From Tepidicaulis sp002389665 (GTDB lineage: Bacteria > Pseudomonadota > Alphaproteobacteria > Parvibaculales > Parvibaculaceae): 64,000 nt of DNA. The stretch's first letter is position 1. The number at the start of each line of letters is the position of its first letter. The stretch is from contig NZ_OZ244942.1 of the NCBI RefSeq assembly GCF_965222285.1, positions 2,542,001 through 2,606,000 on the forward strand. Reading direction: 5' to 3'. Of the stretch, positions 43,771 to 52,438 are shown in pieces. The notes beneath the pieces were generated by a model, which worked only from the letters and a program-made list of their open reading frames with translations, was not told the origin of the DNA and did not search any database. The position numbers and the translations under genes were made by a program.

Positions 43771-43795
43771 CCCTCGCAAGATGCTCTTGCGGGGG
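43771..43795 (+). other. Hairpin in the typA 5' leader
   Basis: CCCTCGCAAGA and TCTTGCGGGGG form an 11-pair stem (one G-T pair) with a TGC loop, between the typA promoter and ATG. There is no T run, so it is a leader structure rather than a terminator. Confidence 0.5.
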
Positions 43796-43824
43796 CATAT
43801 TCATTCGTATGATTGGCCGCTCTT

Positions 43825-45669
43825 ATGACCTTGCGCAATATCGCCATTATCGCTCACGTCGACCATGGCAAGACCACTCTCGTTGACCAGCTCCTGAAGC
43901 AGGGCGGCGTTTTCCGCGAAAACCAGCACGTCGCCGAACGGGTGATGGACTCCAACGACCTGGAGCGCGAACGCGGCATTACCATTCTGGCAAAGTGCAC
44001 CTCCGTCGCCTGGGCCGATAATGGCGAGACGACGCGCATCAACATCATCGACACGCCCGGCCACGCCGATTTCGGCGGTGAGGTGGAACGTATCCTCTCC
44101 ATGGTGGACGGCGTGATCCTGCTCGTGGATGCCGCCGAAGGTCCGATGCCGCAGACGAAATTCGTGACCTCCAAAGCGCTCGCCCTCGGGCTGAAGCCGC
44201 TTGTCGTGGTCAATAAAGTCGACCGGCCGGATGCGCGCATCAATGCGGTGCATGACGAGGTCTTCGATCTCTTCGCCGCGCTCGATGCCAATGAAGAACA
44301 GCTCGACTTCCCCACCCTCTTTGCCTCGGGCAAGGAAGGCTGGGCCTGCGAGGATCTCGATGCGCCGGACGCGCGCGAGCATGGCATGACCCCGCTCTTC
44401 CGCCGCATCGTTACGCATATCGCGCCGCCGGAGAACGCCACCGAGGAAGAAGCTGCCAAGCCCTTCCGCATGCTGGTGACGACGATCGAAAGCGATCCTT
44501 ATCTCGGCCGCATTCTGACGGGCCGCATCGAAACCGGCACTGCAAAGCCCAACATGGCCGTTCACGCGCTGCGCCCGGGCAAGGGCACCGTGGAGACGGG
44601 CCGGATCACCCGCGTTCTTTCCTTCCGGGGCCTCACCCGCGAGCCGGTGGAAGAAGGCAAGGCAGGGGACATCGTCGCCATTTCAGGCCTTGAAACGGCC
44701 ACCGTGGCCGACACGATCACGTTGCCGGAAATCACCGAGCCGCTCGACGCGCTGCCCATCGACCCGCCGACCCTTGCCGTGACCTTCGGCATCAACACCT
44801 CCCCGCTTGCCGGGCGCGAAGGCGACAAGGTGCAGTCCCGCGTCATCCGCACACGGCTGATGCGCGAGGCGGAAGGCAATGTGGCAATCCGTATCCGCGA
44901 TACGGAAGAAAAAGACGCATTTGAGGTGGCAGGGCGCGGCGAATTGCAGCTCGGCGTTCTTATCGAAACCATGCGCCGGGAAGGCTTCGAGCTTTCCATC
45001 TCCCGCCCGCGCGTTCTCTTCAAAGAAGATGAAAACGGCCAGCGCCTGGAGCCCATCGAGGAAGCCATCGTCGATGTAGATGACGAATATACCGGTGTCG
45101 TCATCGAGAAGCTCTCGCTGCGCAAAGCGGAAATGACCGATATGCGCCCCACGGGCGGCGGCAAGACGCGCATTACCTTCGATGCGCCCTCTCGCGGGCT
45201 GATCGGCTATCACGGCGAGTTTTTGACCGACACGCGCGGCACCGGCGTCATGAACCGCGTCTTCAAACATTACGGCCCCTACAAGGGCGAGATCGAAGGC
45301 CGGCGCAACGGCGTGCTGATTTCCAACTCGGACGGCGATGCGGTTGCCTATGCGCTCTGGAACCTGGAAGAGCGCGGCGTGCTCTTCATCGGCACGGGCG
45401 TGCCGGTTTACCGGGGCATGATCATCGGCGAAAACTCGCGGCCCGACGATCTCGACGTCAATCCGCTGAAATCCAAACAGCTCACCAACGTGCGCGCTTC
45501 GGGCAAGGACGACGCGATCCGCCTCACCCCGCCGCGCCCCATCGCGCTGGAACAGGCCATCGCCTATATCGACGATGACGAGCTGGTGGAGGTCACCCCC
45601 CACTCGATCCGTCTGCGCAAGCGCGCCCTCGATCCGGTGGAGCGCAAGCGCCGCGCGAAAGCCTCTTAA
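43825..45669 (+). CDS. typA: Translational GTPase TypA/BipA
   Basis: From the ATG at 43825 this is a 614-residue GTPase. The G motifs are IIAHVDHGKTTL (G1), ERERGIT (G2), DTPGHADFGGE (G3) and NKVDRPDA (G4). It has the EF-G-like domains II and III and the BipA-specific C-terminal domain (GTGVPVYRGMIIGENSR, LTNVRASGKDDAI). TypA assists 50S assembly and growth under stress. A TTG four codons upstream is in frame but has no advantage. It has its own promoter and a leader hairpin. Confidence 0.97.
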   Translation: MTLRNIAIIAHVDHGKTTLVDQLLKQGGVFRENQHVAERVMDSNDLERERGITILAKCTSVAWADNGETTRINIIDTPGHADFGGEVERILSMVDGVILLVDAAEGPMPQTKFVTSKALALGLKPLVVVNKVDRPDARINAVHDEVFDLFAALDANEEQLDFPTLFASGKEGWACEDLDAPDAREHGMTPLFRRIVTHIAPPENATEEEAAKPFRMLVTTIESDPYLGRILTGRIETGTAKPNMAVHALRPGKGTVETGRITRVLSFRGLTREPVEEGKAGDIVAISGLETATVADTITLPEITEPLDALPIDPPTLAVTFGINTSPLAGREGDKVQSRVIRTRLMREAEGNVAIRIRDTEEKDAFEVAGRGELQLGVLIETMRREGFELSISRPRVLFKEDENGQRLEPIEEAIVDVDDEYTGVVIEKLSLRKAEMTDMRPTGGGKTRITFDAPSRGLIGYHGEFLTDTRGTGVMNRVFKHYGPYKGEIEGRRNGVLISNSDGDAVAYALWNLEERGVLFIGTGVPVYRGMIIGENSRPDDLDVNPLKSKQLTNVRASGKDDAIRLTPPRPIALEQAIAYIDDDELVEVTPHSIRLRKRALDPVERKRRAKAS

Positions 45670-45670
45670 C

Positions 45671-45710
45671 ACCCCCTCACCCAACCCTCTCCCCTAAGGG
45701 GAGAGGGCTA
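45671..45710. repeat. Palindromic intergenic repeat, family A (partial unit)
   Basis: CCCCTCACCCAACCCTCTCC followed by a GGGGAGAGGGC arm, like the left end of the unit at 17735-17840. It lies between typA and the hisN-like gene; degenerate further arms continue to about 45800. Confidence 0.7.
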
Positions 45711-45811
45711 TGGCCGGCGATCCTTCGCCCCCTTGGGGGGAGCGAAGGCGCGCGGCTTGCCCTCGCCTCTCCTTTCCCGTAATTCTTCCCCCTCACCTGC
45801 GGAGAGAGCCT

Positions 45812-46639
45812 ATGTTCAAAGCACCGCCATCACAGCTGAGCGATCTTGAGGCAGACGAGCTTTCCCGCTTTGCGCTGACCCTTGCGCAGGCCGCAGCCGG
45901 GGTGACGCTGCCGCATTTCCGCACCGGCACCCGGATCGACAACAAGGCGGCGGTCGGCGATTTCGACCCCGTCACCGCCGCCGACCGCGATGCGGAAACG
46001 GCGATCCGCCGCGCCATCAAGGCGGCCTATCCCGACCACGGCATTTTCGGGGAAGAACACGGCAAGGAAGAAGGGGCAAGCCCGCTCACCTGGGTGCTCG
46101 ATCCCATCGACGGCACGCGCTCTTTCATTTCCGGCGTTCCCCTCTGGGGCACGCTGATCGGCCTGAATGACGGGACGTATCCGCGCGTCGGGCTGATGAG
46201 CCAGCCCTATCTCGATGAAATTTATCTGGGCACCGGCAGCACGGCCCGGCTGATCCGCCACGGACGTGAAAGCACCTTGAAGACCCGCCCTTGCGACGGG
46301 CTGGAGCACGCCATTTTGGGCGCAACGGACCCGGCGATCTTTTTCGGCGCGGGCGAGCACGAGGCGTTTGAAACGCTTTCGGGCAAAGTGCGCCTGCGCC
46401 GCTTCGGCGGAGACTGCTATTTCTACTGTCTGCTCGCCGCAGGTCAGATCGACCTTGTCGTGGAATCCGCGCTCAACCCTTATGACATTCAGGCGCTTAT
46501 CCCCGTTATCGAAGGCGCCGGCGGCATCATCACGACCTGGGCAGGCGGGGACCCGCAGGAAGGCGGGCAGATTGTGGCGGCGGGTGACAAGCGCACCCAC
46601 GAAGAAGCGCTTGCCATTCTCTCCAAGGCCGCTTCCTAA
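45812..46639 (+). CDS. hisN: Histidinol-phosphatase, inositol monophosphatase family
   Basis: From the ATG at 45812 this is a 275-residue protein of the IMPase fold. Metal-site motifs are IFGEEHGKEEG, WVLDPIDGTRSFISG and, in the C-terminal half, GGDCYFYCLLAAGQIDLVVE. The sequence fits the HisN-type histidinol-phosphatases of alphaproteobacteria, which replace the HAD or PHP enzymes of other bacteria; a generic inositol-phosphatase role is also possible. No other his gene is in the window. The longer frame from 45710 runs through a repeat. Confidence 0.85.
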   Translation: MFKAPPSQLSDLEADELSRFALTLAQAAAGVTLPHFRTGTRIDNKAAVGDFDPVTAADRDAETAIRRAIKAAYPDHGIFGEEHGKEEGASPLTWVLDPIDGTRSFISGVPLWGTLIGLNDGTYPRVGLMSQPYLDEIYLGTGSTARLIRHGRESTLKTRPCDGLEHAILGATDPAIFFGAGEHEAFETLSGKVRLRRFGGDCYFYCLLAAGQIDLVVESALNPYDIQALIPVIEGAGGIITTWAGGDPQEGGQIVAAGDKRTHEEALAILSKAAS

Positions 46640-46644
46640 GCGCC

Positions 46645-47616
46645 TTAAAGCACTTCTTCAGTGAGCTTGTCGAAGGCGTCCCAGAAGCGGGCGCGGGCGG
46701 CGTCTTTTTCCATCAGGATTTCATGGCGGGCGCCTGCAATCTCGACAAGGCGGCAATCGGGCAGAAGTTCTGCGGCGCGTTTCACCGCCGCATTGTCCAC
46801 CAGCACATCTTCCTCCGCGACCGCGATCATCACCGGGACGGAAATTCCCGCAAGATAAGCCGGCTTCGTCACCTCGCGGCAGGAGGCCATGGCCGCCTTG
46901 AACCAGCCGTAACTCGGGCTGCCCAGCTTCAGATTCGGCTCGGCTTCGAGAATATCCATGGTGCGCAGAAAGCGGCGCTCGTCATGGGTGACGATATTTT
47001 CCGCAAATGTGGAGCCTTCCATCATGTCCGGTCCGCCGCCCGGCACATAAGACTGCGCCTTGCCCATCCTAACGGCAGCATGCGCCAGTAAGGAGGCGCC
47101 GAGCCGCGCCAAGGCATTCGGGAAACGAATGCCGAGCATGGGCGCGGAAAAGGCAGCGCCTCTCAAAAGCCCGGGCTCGCGGCCCAGAAGCCGCATCAAG
47201 AGATTGCCGCCCATGGAATGGGCAAGCCCGATGAAGGGCGATGGCAGGGAGGGTTTGACGATCTGCTCCAGAAAAACCCCGAGGTCCCGGTCGAAGGCGG
47301 CAAAATCGTCGATATGCCCGCAATAGCGGTCCCCCAATGGGCGGTAGGACAGCCCCTGCCCCCGCCAATCGAGGCTCGCCACCGCAAAACCGCGCGCGAT
47401 GAGCTCACCGATCACCTCGAAATATTTCTCGATGAATTCCGTGCGGCCATTTAAGAGCAGCACCGTGCCCCGGCAAGTCTCGATGCCTGCATTTTCCGGA
47501 CGCCAGATCATGGTGCGCATGGGGGCGCGCCCTGCCACCGTCAGCCAGATAACTTCACCGCCCGGCGGCATGGGGTTGGCGTCCGTTTCGACCGGCGCGG
47601 CGCGAAGATCGCTCAT
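46645..47616 (-). CDS. Alpha/beta hydrolase, lysophospholipase/monoacylglycerol lipase type
   Basis: From the ATG at 47616 this is a 323-residue cytoplasmic protein. It has LLLNGRTEFIEKYFEVI, SLDWRGQGLSYRP, nucleophile elbow AHSMGGN, acid AVAEEDVLVDN and base GARHEILME. It fits the lysophospholipase L2/monoacylglycerol lipase (serine aminopeptidase S33) group. The ATG overlaps the stop of the upstream SCP2-domain gene by four bases, so the two are coupled and probably act on a lipid together. Confidence 0.9.
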   Translation of the reverse strand: MSDLRAAPVETDANPMPPGGEVIWLTVAGRAPMRTMIWRPENAGIETCRGTVLLLNGRTEFIEKYFEVIGELIARGFAVASLDWRGQGLSYRPLGDRYCGHIDDFAAFDRDLGVFLEQIVKPSLPSPFIGLAHSMGGNLLMRLLGREPGLLRGAAFSAPMLGIRFPNALARLGASLLAHAAVRMGKAQSYVPGGGPDMMEGSTFAENIVTHDERRFLRTMDILEAEPNLKLGSPSYGWFKAAMASCREVTKPAYLAGISVPVMIAVAEEDVLVDNAAVKRAAELLPDCRLVEIAGARHEILMEKDAARARFWDAFDKLTEEVL

Positions 47617-47963
47617 GCGCGCCGCCCATGATAACGGGCCACCACCGGCCCGAGCCGGAGCGGAACGAGAGGATCGCCGGAAATTTTCAGCTTGCCCTGC
47701 CGGAAAGCCTGTGTCTGGTCGAGCTCCATGTTGAGCATTCTCCAATGATCGTCCGGCGAGAGCACCACCGTACAATCAGCCGCTTCGCTGCGGCTATGTA
47801 CTTTAGGCGGGGTGGCGGTTCCGTCAATGAAGACGCAGCCATCGGCTCCGTAATCGAACTTCAGCCGCGCGCCGATAGTCCCGCCTTCCGCCGCAAAGGC
47901 CGCTTCCAGAAAGCCGAGAATCTGCGCCACGCGCTCTTTGCCGCTTACCTCGTCGTCCATCAT
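47613..47963 (-). CDS. SCP2 sterol-binding domain protein
   Basis: This 116-residue protein matches the SCP2 fold: FDYGADGCVFIDGTATPPKV, ADCTVVLSPDDHWRMLN, QAFRQGKLKISGDPLVPLRL. The domain binds a fatty acyl chain or sterol-like lipid in a hydrophobic tunnel. It is preceded by AGGAG and overlaps the downstream lipase start by four bases. A joint role as lipid carrier plus lipase is the inferred reading. Confidence 0.9.
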   Translation of the reverse strand: MMDDEVSGKERVAQILGFLEAAFAAEGGTIGARLKFDYGADGCVFIDGTATPPKVHSRSEAADCTVVLSPDDHWRMLNMELDQTQAFRQGKLKISGDPLVPLRLGPVVARYHGRRA

Positions 47964-48142
47964 GTCTCCTGCCTTTTCTCCCCGCCCATCTGACCACCTT
48001 CCCTGTCCCCTCTCAAGCCTCGCGCGCGGGATTTACGCGAGTGTGAAAACCCCGCAAACGTGTGCAGAAAGGGATTTTCCGCTAGGCTCGGCGCCAATCC
48101 GCAAATAACGCAGACAATTTGACGAAAAGAACAGGGACGCCG

Positions 48143-49696
48143 ATGAGCTGGGAAAAGGAAGTCGAGGAAATTCACCTGCGCCGGAAGCTCGCCAAGCAGC
48201 AAGGGGGCGTAGAGGCTGTGAACCGCCAGCACGAAAAGGGCCGGCTGACGATCCGCGAGCGCATTGGCGAGCTTGCCGATGAAGGCACCTTCCGGGAAGC
48301 AGGCGAAGGGGCAGGCGTGCCGGAATTTGCCGAAGACGGCAGCCTGAAGGATTTCCAACCCGCCAATTACGTGCTCGGCCTTGCCAAAGTCGGCGGGCGG
48401 CGCGTCGTCATCGGCGGGGAGGATTTCACGCTGAAAGGCGGCTCACCCAATCCGGCGGGCCTGCGCAAAAGCGTTTACGCCGAGGACATGGCGCTTAAAT
48501 ACAAACTCCCGCTGGTGCGCCTGCATGAAGGAGGCGGCGGCTCGGTGGCAGGTTCCGGCGGGAAAGGGGCAAGACCGACAGGCGATCCGGTATTCGCCCG
48601 CTCGCGCTTTCTTTCCATCGCGCAGGTTGTAGGCACCGTGCCCGTTGCCACCGCCGCGCTGGGGCCCGTCGCAGGCATGCCGGCGGCAAGGCTCGTCGCC
48701 TCGCATTTTTCCGTCATGACCGAGACGTCTCAGGTGATCATTGCCGGACCTCACGTGGTCAAACGCGCCATGAACGAGGATGTCACGAAAGAAGAACTGG
48801 GCGGGCCGCAGATCCACGCCAAATCCGGCGTCGTCGACAATGTGGCGAAGGATGAAAAAGACGCGCTCGGCCAGATCGCCCGCTTCCTCTCCTATATGCC
48901 GGACAATGTCTGGAAACTGCCCCCTTCCCTAGAGCCGGAAGACGATCCGGAGCGCATGGAAGAAAAGCTTCTTTCCATCGTGCCGAAGGAACGGCGCAAG
49001 CCTTTTCAGATGCGCCAGATCATCAAGGCCGTCCTCGACAAGGACAGCTTTTTCGAAATGACGAAAAAATACGGCCCCTCGCTCATTACCGGCCTTGCCC
49101 GGCTGAACGGGCACAGTGTCGGCGTCATCGCCAATGACTGTATGTTCTATGCAGGCGCCATGACGGCGGATGCGGCCCAGAAGCTGCGCCGCTTCGTCGA
49201 TACCTGCAACACATTCAACCTGCCGGTGATCTCTTTCGTCGATGAGCCGGGTTTCATGATCGGCTCGGCTTCGGAAAAAGCAGGCACGATCCGCTATGGC
49301 ACCTCGGCAATTGCCGCGGTGATGCAAAGCCGCGTGCCCTGGGCCAGCGTCATCGTTCACAAGGTTTTCGGCGTGGCGGGCGCGGCGCATTTTGCGCCCG
49401 ATTCTTACGTTCTTTCCTGGCCCTCCGCGCAAACCGGCGCGCTGCCGGTGGAAGGCGGTGTCGCCGTCGCCTTTGCCCGCCAGCTTGCCGAAGCAGAAGA
49501 CCCGGAGGCCCTGCGACAGGAGATCGAGGAAAAGCTCGCCGCCGCTCAGTCCCCCTTCCCCCGCGCCGAAGGGTTTTCGGTACATGAGCTGATCGACCCG
49601 CGCGAGACCCGCCCGCGGCTTTGCGAATGGCTCGACTGGGTGAACCCCACCCGCGACCTCGCCCTTGGGCCTTATGAAACGACGATGCGGCCTTGA
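48143..49696 (+). CDS. Acyl-CoA carboxylase, carboxyltransferase (beta) subunit
   Basis: From the ATG at 48143 this is a 517-residue carboxyltransferase. The N half has LRRKLAKQQGGVEAVNRQHEKG and LVRLHEGGGGSVAGSGGKGA (oxyanion Gly-rich loop). The C half has PVISFVDEPGFMIGSASEKAG and IVHKVFGVAGAAHF. This is the biotin-dependent propionyl/acetyl/methylcrotonyl-CoA carboxylase fold, or the related decarboxylase. No biotin carboxylase or biotin carrier gene is next to it, so the partner must be encoded elsewhere. The acyl substrate is not evident. Confidence 0.9.
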   Translation: MSWEKEVEEIHLRRKLAKQQGGVEAVNRQHEKGRLTIRERIGELADEGTFREAGEGAGVPEFAEDGSLKDFQPANYVLGLAKVGGRRVVIGGEDFTLKGGSPNPAGLRKSVYAEDMALKYKLPLVRLHEGGGGSVAGSGGKGARPTGDPVFARSRFLSIAQVVGTVPVATAALGPVAGMPAARLVASHFSVMTETSQVIIAGPHVVKRAMNEDVTKEELGGPQIHAKSGVVDNVAKDEKDALGQIARFLSYMPDNVWKLPPSLEPEDDPERMEEKLLSIVPKERRKPFQMRQIIKAVLDKDSFFEMTKKYGPSLITGLARLNGHSVGVIANDCMFYAGAMTADAAQKLRRFVDTCNTFNLPVISFVDEPGFMIGSASEKAGTIRYGTSAIAAVMQSRVPWASVIVHKVFGVAGAAHFAPDSYVLSWPSAQTGALPVEGGVAVAFARQLAEAEDPEALRQEIEEKLAAAQSPFPRAEGFSVHELIDPRETRPRLCEWLDWVNPTRDLALGPYETTMRP

Positions 49697-49719
49697 GGTG
49701 AGAGGATGTCGTCTCACTC

Positions 49720-49938
49720 GTCACCCTCGGGCTTGACCCGAGGGTCCATAGCTACGGTTGCGGCAAGTCATAAAGCTGCTTGGACCCCGGCATAAAGCCG
49801 GGGTGACACACAGTGTTTGACGTCAAGCAGTCCATCGCCTTTTACAAAAGCTGTCACCCCGGGCTTGTCCCGGGGTCCATGAGAAGCAGCAACGTGTTGC
49901 ACGGTCCAATGGACCCTCGGGTCAAACCCCAGAGTGAC
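49720..49938. repeat. Palindromic intergenic repeat cluster, family B (four units)
   Basis: Four copies of a roughly 29-base palindrome, GTCACCC-CGGGCTTG-CCGGGGTCCA in its variants, lie at 49720-49748, 49781-49808, 49852-49880 and 49909-49938, in alternating orientation. Each can form a hairpin. They fill the 250-base gap between the carboxyltransferase and the PepSY-like gene and may act as a transcription stop. Confidence 0.8.
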
Positions 49939-49946
49939 GATCTGCG

Positions 49947-50723
49947 TTAGTAATACTGCGTGCCAAGCACCTTGCCCGTATAGGCGCAGACTTTCAGCTG
50001 GACGTTCCGCCCCTGCCGGTCCCGGGCGCGCACATCGTAATAATCCTCATGGGATTTGATTTGCGTGAAGCGGGAATAATGCTGCTTCTGCAGGCCCGAG
50101 CGCCAATGCTTGAACTGGCGCCGCTCGCCCTTGGCATAGGCCGGGCCGTTGTAATTGCGCGCCGGCTTCACCGCGAGGATATGCCCGTTGCGCGCCGCAA
50201 CTTTCACATTGACCGGGCGCCCGCGCCGGTCGAGGCCGCGCGCCAGATAAGTGCCCTGACGCTCTTGATAGACCACGCGGTCGAAGTTCCGGTACCCGTG
50301 GCGCGTCAGGTCGCGCACGATGTGATCGATCGGCGTGAAACGGCCCGGGCGGTGCACATGGCCGCGCCCCCGGCTGATATCGTAAAGCGCGCCCGTGCGC
50401 GCATCCACCTTCGCGGAAACGGGGCGGCCCTGCCGGTCGAAGCCTTCCAGCTTGTAAAAGCGGTTATTGGGAGAAAGGACGATATCCGTTACCCGGCCGC
50501 CGGAACGGTTCTCGACAAGCTGCACCATGCGCGGCAGAGAGCGCACCTGGGTCACACGTTCGTGATGGCCGTAATTGCGGTCATCATCGCTCCAGCGCGC
50601 TTCCAGATGCGCGGCGATCGCCTGCGCCAGAATATCGCCGAAGAGATTGTTTTGCGCCTGAGCGGCGGGTGCCGCGCCCAGAAGCATGAATGCCATGCCC
50701 GAAGCTGCCAGAATTTTTTTCAT
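49947..50723 (-). CDS. Exported protein with three PepSY-like repeats
   Basis: From the ATG at 50723 (GGAG upstream) this is a 258-residue protein. A signal peptide (residues 1-23, ending AAQA) is followed by three repeats of the pattern FYKLEGFDRQGRPVSAKVDA, GTYLARGLDRRGRPVNVKVA and DYYDVRARDRQGRNVQLKVC. Each ends in a G-x-L turn, as in PepSY domains. PepSY domains are inhibitory or regulatory in peptidases and sensor proteins; this is a predicted periplasmic binding protein. It is basic. Confidence 0.82.
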   Translation of the reverse strand: MKKILAASGMAFMLLGAAPAAQAQNNLFGDILAQAIAAHLEARWSDDDRNYGHHERVTQVRSLPRMVQLVENRSGGRVTDIVLSPNNRFYKLEGFDRQGRPVSAKVDARTGALYDISRGRGHVHRPGRFTPIDHIVRDLTRHGYRNFDRVVYQERQGTYLARGLDRRGRPVNVKVAARNGHILAVKPARNYNGPAYAKGERRQFKHWRSGLQKQHYSRFTQIKSHEDYYDVRARDRQGRNVQLKVCAYTGKVLGTQYY

Positions 50724-50833
50724 GATGTTTCTCCGCCTGCTGCGTGATTGAAGACAGGCGAAGAATGACGCCGCCTTGCTGAACGCCCCCGGCATGGCGG
50801 ATTTAGATGAGGTTCATGTAGCTGAATGGAAAT

Positions 50834-51685
50834 CTAGCCGCCGAGGAAGAGCCGCCCGACTTCCGGATTCTCCAAAAGCTCAGCGCCTTTGCCTGCAAGT
50901 GCCGCGCGGCCCGACACAAGCACATAGCCAAGATCGGCAAAGCCGAGGCCTTTTTTGGCATTCTGCTCGACCATGATGATGGTCTTGCCTTCGCTTTTCT
51001 GCAGGTCTTCCAGAATCTCGAACACCATGTCGATGAAGCGCGGCTCGAGCCCGATGGAAGGTTCATCGACAAGCAATACCTGCGGGTTCATGACGAGCGC
51101 GCGGCTGATTTCCAGAAGACGCCGTTCGCCGCCTGACAGAACACCCGCCCGCTCGCGCCGCCGTTTGGCAAGGCGCTCATATTTGCCGAAAATTTCTTCC
51201 GCCGCCTCCTGCGCTTCCCTCGGGCGGGATTTCAGATAGCCGCCCATCAGAAGATTTTCTTCAACGCTCATATCGGGGAAGACGGAATTGTCCTGCAGGA
51301 TATAAGCAATGCCCGCTTTGGCGAGTTTCTCCGCCGGGCTGAGCGCGGTGACGTCCTTGCCCGCCATATGAATGCTGCCGCCCATGATCCGGGTGAACCC
51401 GAAAATGGAATGAAGCACGGTGCTTTTGCCCGCCCCATTGGGACCTACAAGGCAAAGGCTCTGCCCCTTGCCCACCGCAAGATCGAGACCGTGCAGGATT
51501 TCCATCTTCCCGTAACCGGCCTGCAAGCCTTTCAGCTCGAGAAGCGGTTCACCGGCGCATAAGGAGAGCGCCTCCTCGCTTGTGATCCCGCTGCCCAGCG
51601 CCTCGGCCTCGCGCGCCACCGCATCGACGGATAAAACCGTCTCAGTGCCGCCCTCGCCATATCCGCTGATTTTATCCGCGCTCAT
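50834..51685 (-). CDS. livF: Branched-chain amino acid-type ABC transporter, ATPase LivF
   Basis: This 283-residue ABC ATPase has Walker A VGPNGAGKST, signature LSGGERRLLEIS, Walker B LLVDEPSIG and a conserved His in IIMVEQNAKKGL (Gln-type H-loop). The first 48 residues (LSVDAVAREAEALG and so on) are an extension not usual for LivF. It is the last of five co-directional genes with the order substrate protein, LivH, LivM, LivG, LivF. The cargo may be branched-chain amino acids, urea or another small amide. Confidence 0.9.
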   Translation of the reverse strand: MSADKISGYGEGGTETVLSVDAVAREAEALGSGITSEEALSLCAGEPLLELKGLQAGYGKMEILHGLDLAVGKGQSLCLVGPNGAGKSTVLHSIFGFTRIMGGSIHMAGKDVTALSPAEKLAKAGIAYILQDNSVFPDMSVEENLLMGGYLKSRPREAQEAAEEIFGKYERLAKRRRERAGVLSGGERRLLEISRALVMNPQVLLVDEPSIGLEPRFIDMVFEILEDLQKSEGKTIIMVEQNAKKGLGFADLGYVLVSGRAALAGKGAELLENPEVGRLFLGG

Positions 51686-51694
51686 ATCCGCCCC

Positions 51695-52438
51695 CTATTG
51701 CGCGCCAAGATAAGCATCGAGCACGCGCGGGTCCTCGCGCACCTCATCCGGCGTGCCGGAGGCAAGCACCTGTCCATGAGCAAGACAGGTGATGCGGTCG
51801 GCAAGGTTCATGATCACGCGCATATTGTGCTCGATGACGAACAGCGTCACGCCGAATTCTTTGTTGGCGCGTTTCAGCCGGTCGATCAGCCCGTTGATGA
51901 GCGTCGGGTTGATGCCCGCCGTCGGTTCGTCGAGCAGCAGCATTTTCGGCTCGCTCATCAGTGCCATGGCGAATTCCAAAAGCTTCTGCTGGCCGAAGCT
52001 CAAAGAGCCTGCCAGAAGGTCGCGCTTTTCATAAAGCCCGACGAAAGAAAGAAGATCATGCGCGCGGGTCTCGCTTGCCCGCCCGGCCCGGCGGAAAAGC
52101 GGCAGGATGCCTTCTTTCACGTCCGGCGCACTGATGCGCATATTGTCGATCACCGGCATTTGGCCATAGATGCGCGTTTGCTGGTAGGTGCGGGTGAGCC
52201 CGCGCCGCGCGATGTCGGAAATCCGCAAAGAGGAAATATCCCGGCCTTCATAAAGGATTGCGCCCTCATCGATGGGATGCGCACCAACGATGGAACTGAA
52301 CAGCGTCGTTTTACCCGAGCCATTGGGACCGATAAGCCCGGCAATCTCGCCCTCGCGCACGCTGAGCGAGACGGCATCATTCGCCACCACACCGCCGAAA
52401 CGCTTCGTTACGCCTTTCACGTCCAATAGCAGGCTCAT
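51695..52438 (-). CDS. livG: Branched-chain amino acid-type ABC transporter, ATPase LivG
   Basis: From the ATG at 52438 this is a 247-residue ABC ATPase. Walker A is GPNGSGKTT, the signature LSFGQQKLLEFAMALM, Walker B MLLLDEPTAG, then FVIEHNMRVIMNLADRI. The ATG overlaps the LivM stop by four bases, showing coupling. It energises transport as a heterodimer with LivF. Confidence 0.93.
   Translation of the reverse strand: MSLLLDVKGVTKRFGGVVANDAVSLSVREGEIAGLIGPNGSGKTTLFSSIVGAHPIDEGAILYEGRDISSLRISDIARRGLTRTYQQTRIYGQMPVIDNMRISAPDVKEGILPLFRRAGRASETRAHDLLSFVGLYEKRDLLAGSLSFGQQKLLEFAMALMSEPKMLLLDEPTAGINPTLINGLIDRLKRANKEFGVTLFVIEHNMRVIMNLADRITCLAHGQVLASGTPDEVREDPRVLDAYLGAQ

Noticed and set aside
49720..49938. 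CRISPR array
   Set aside because: The four repeats alternate in orientation, vary in sequence and have irregular spacers; they are palindromic intergenic repeats, and no cas gene is present.
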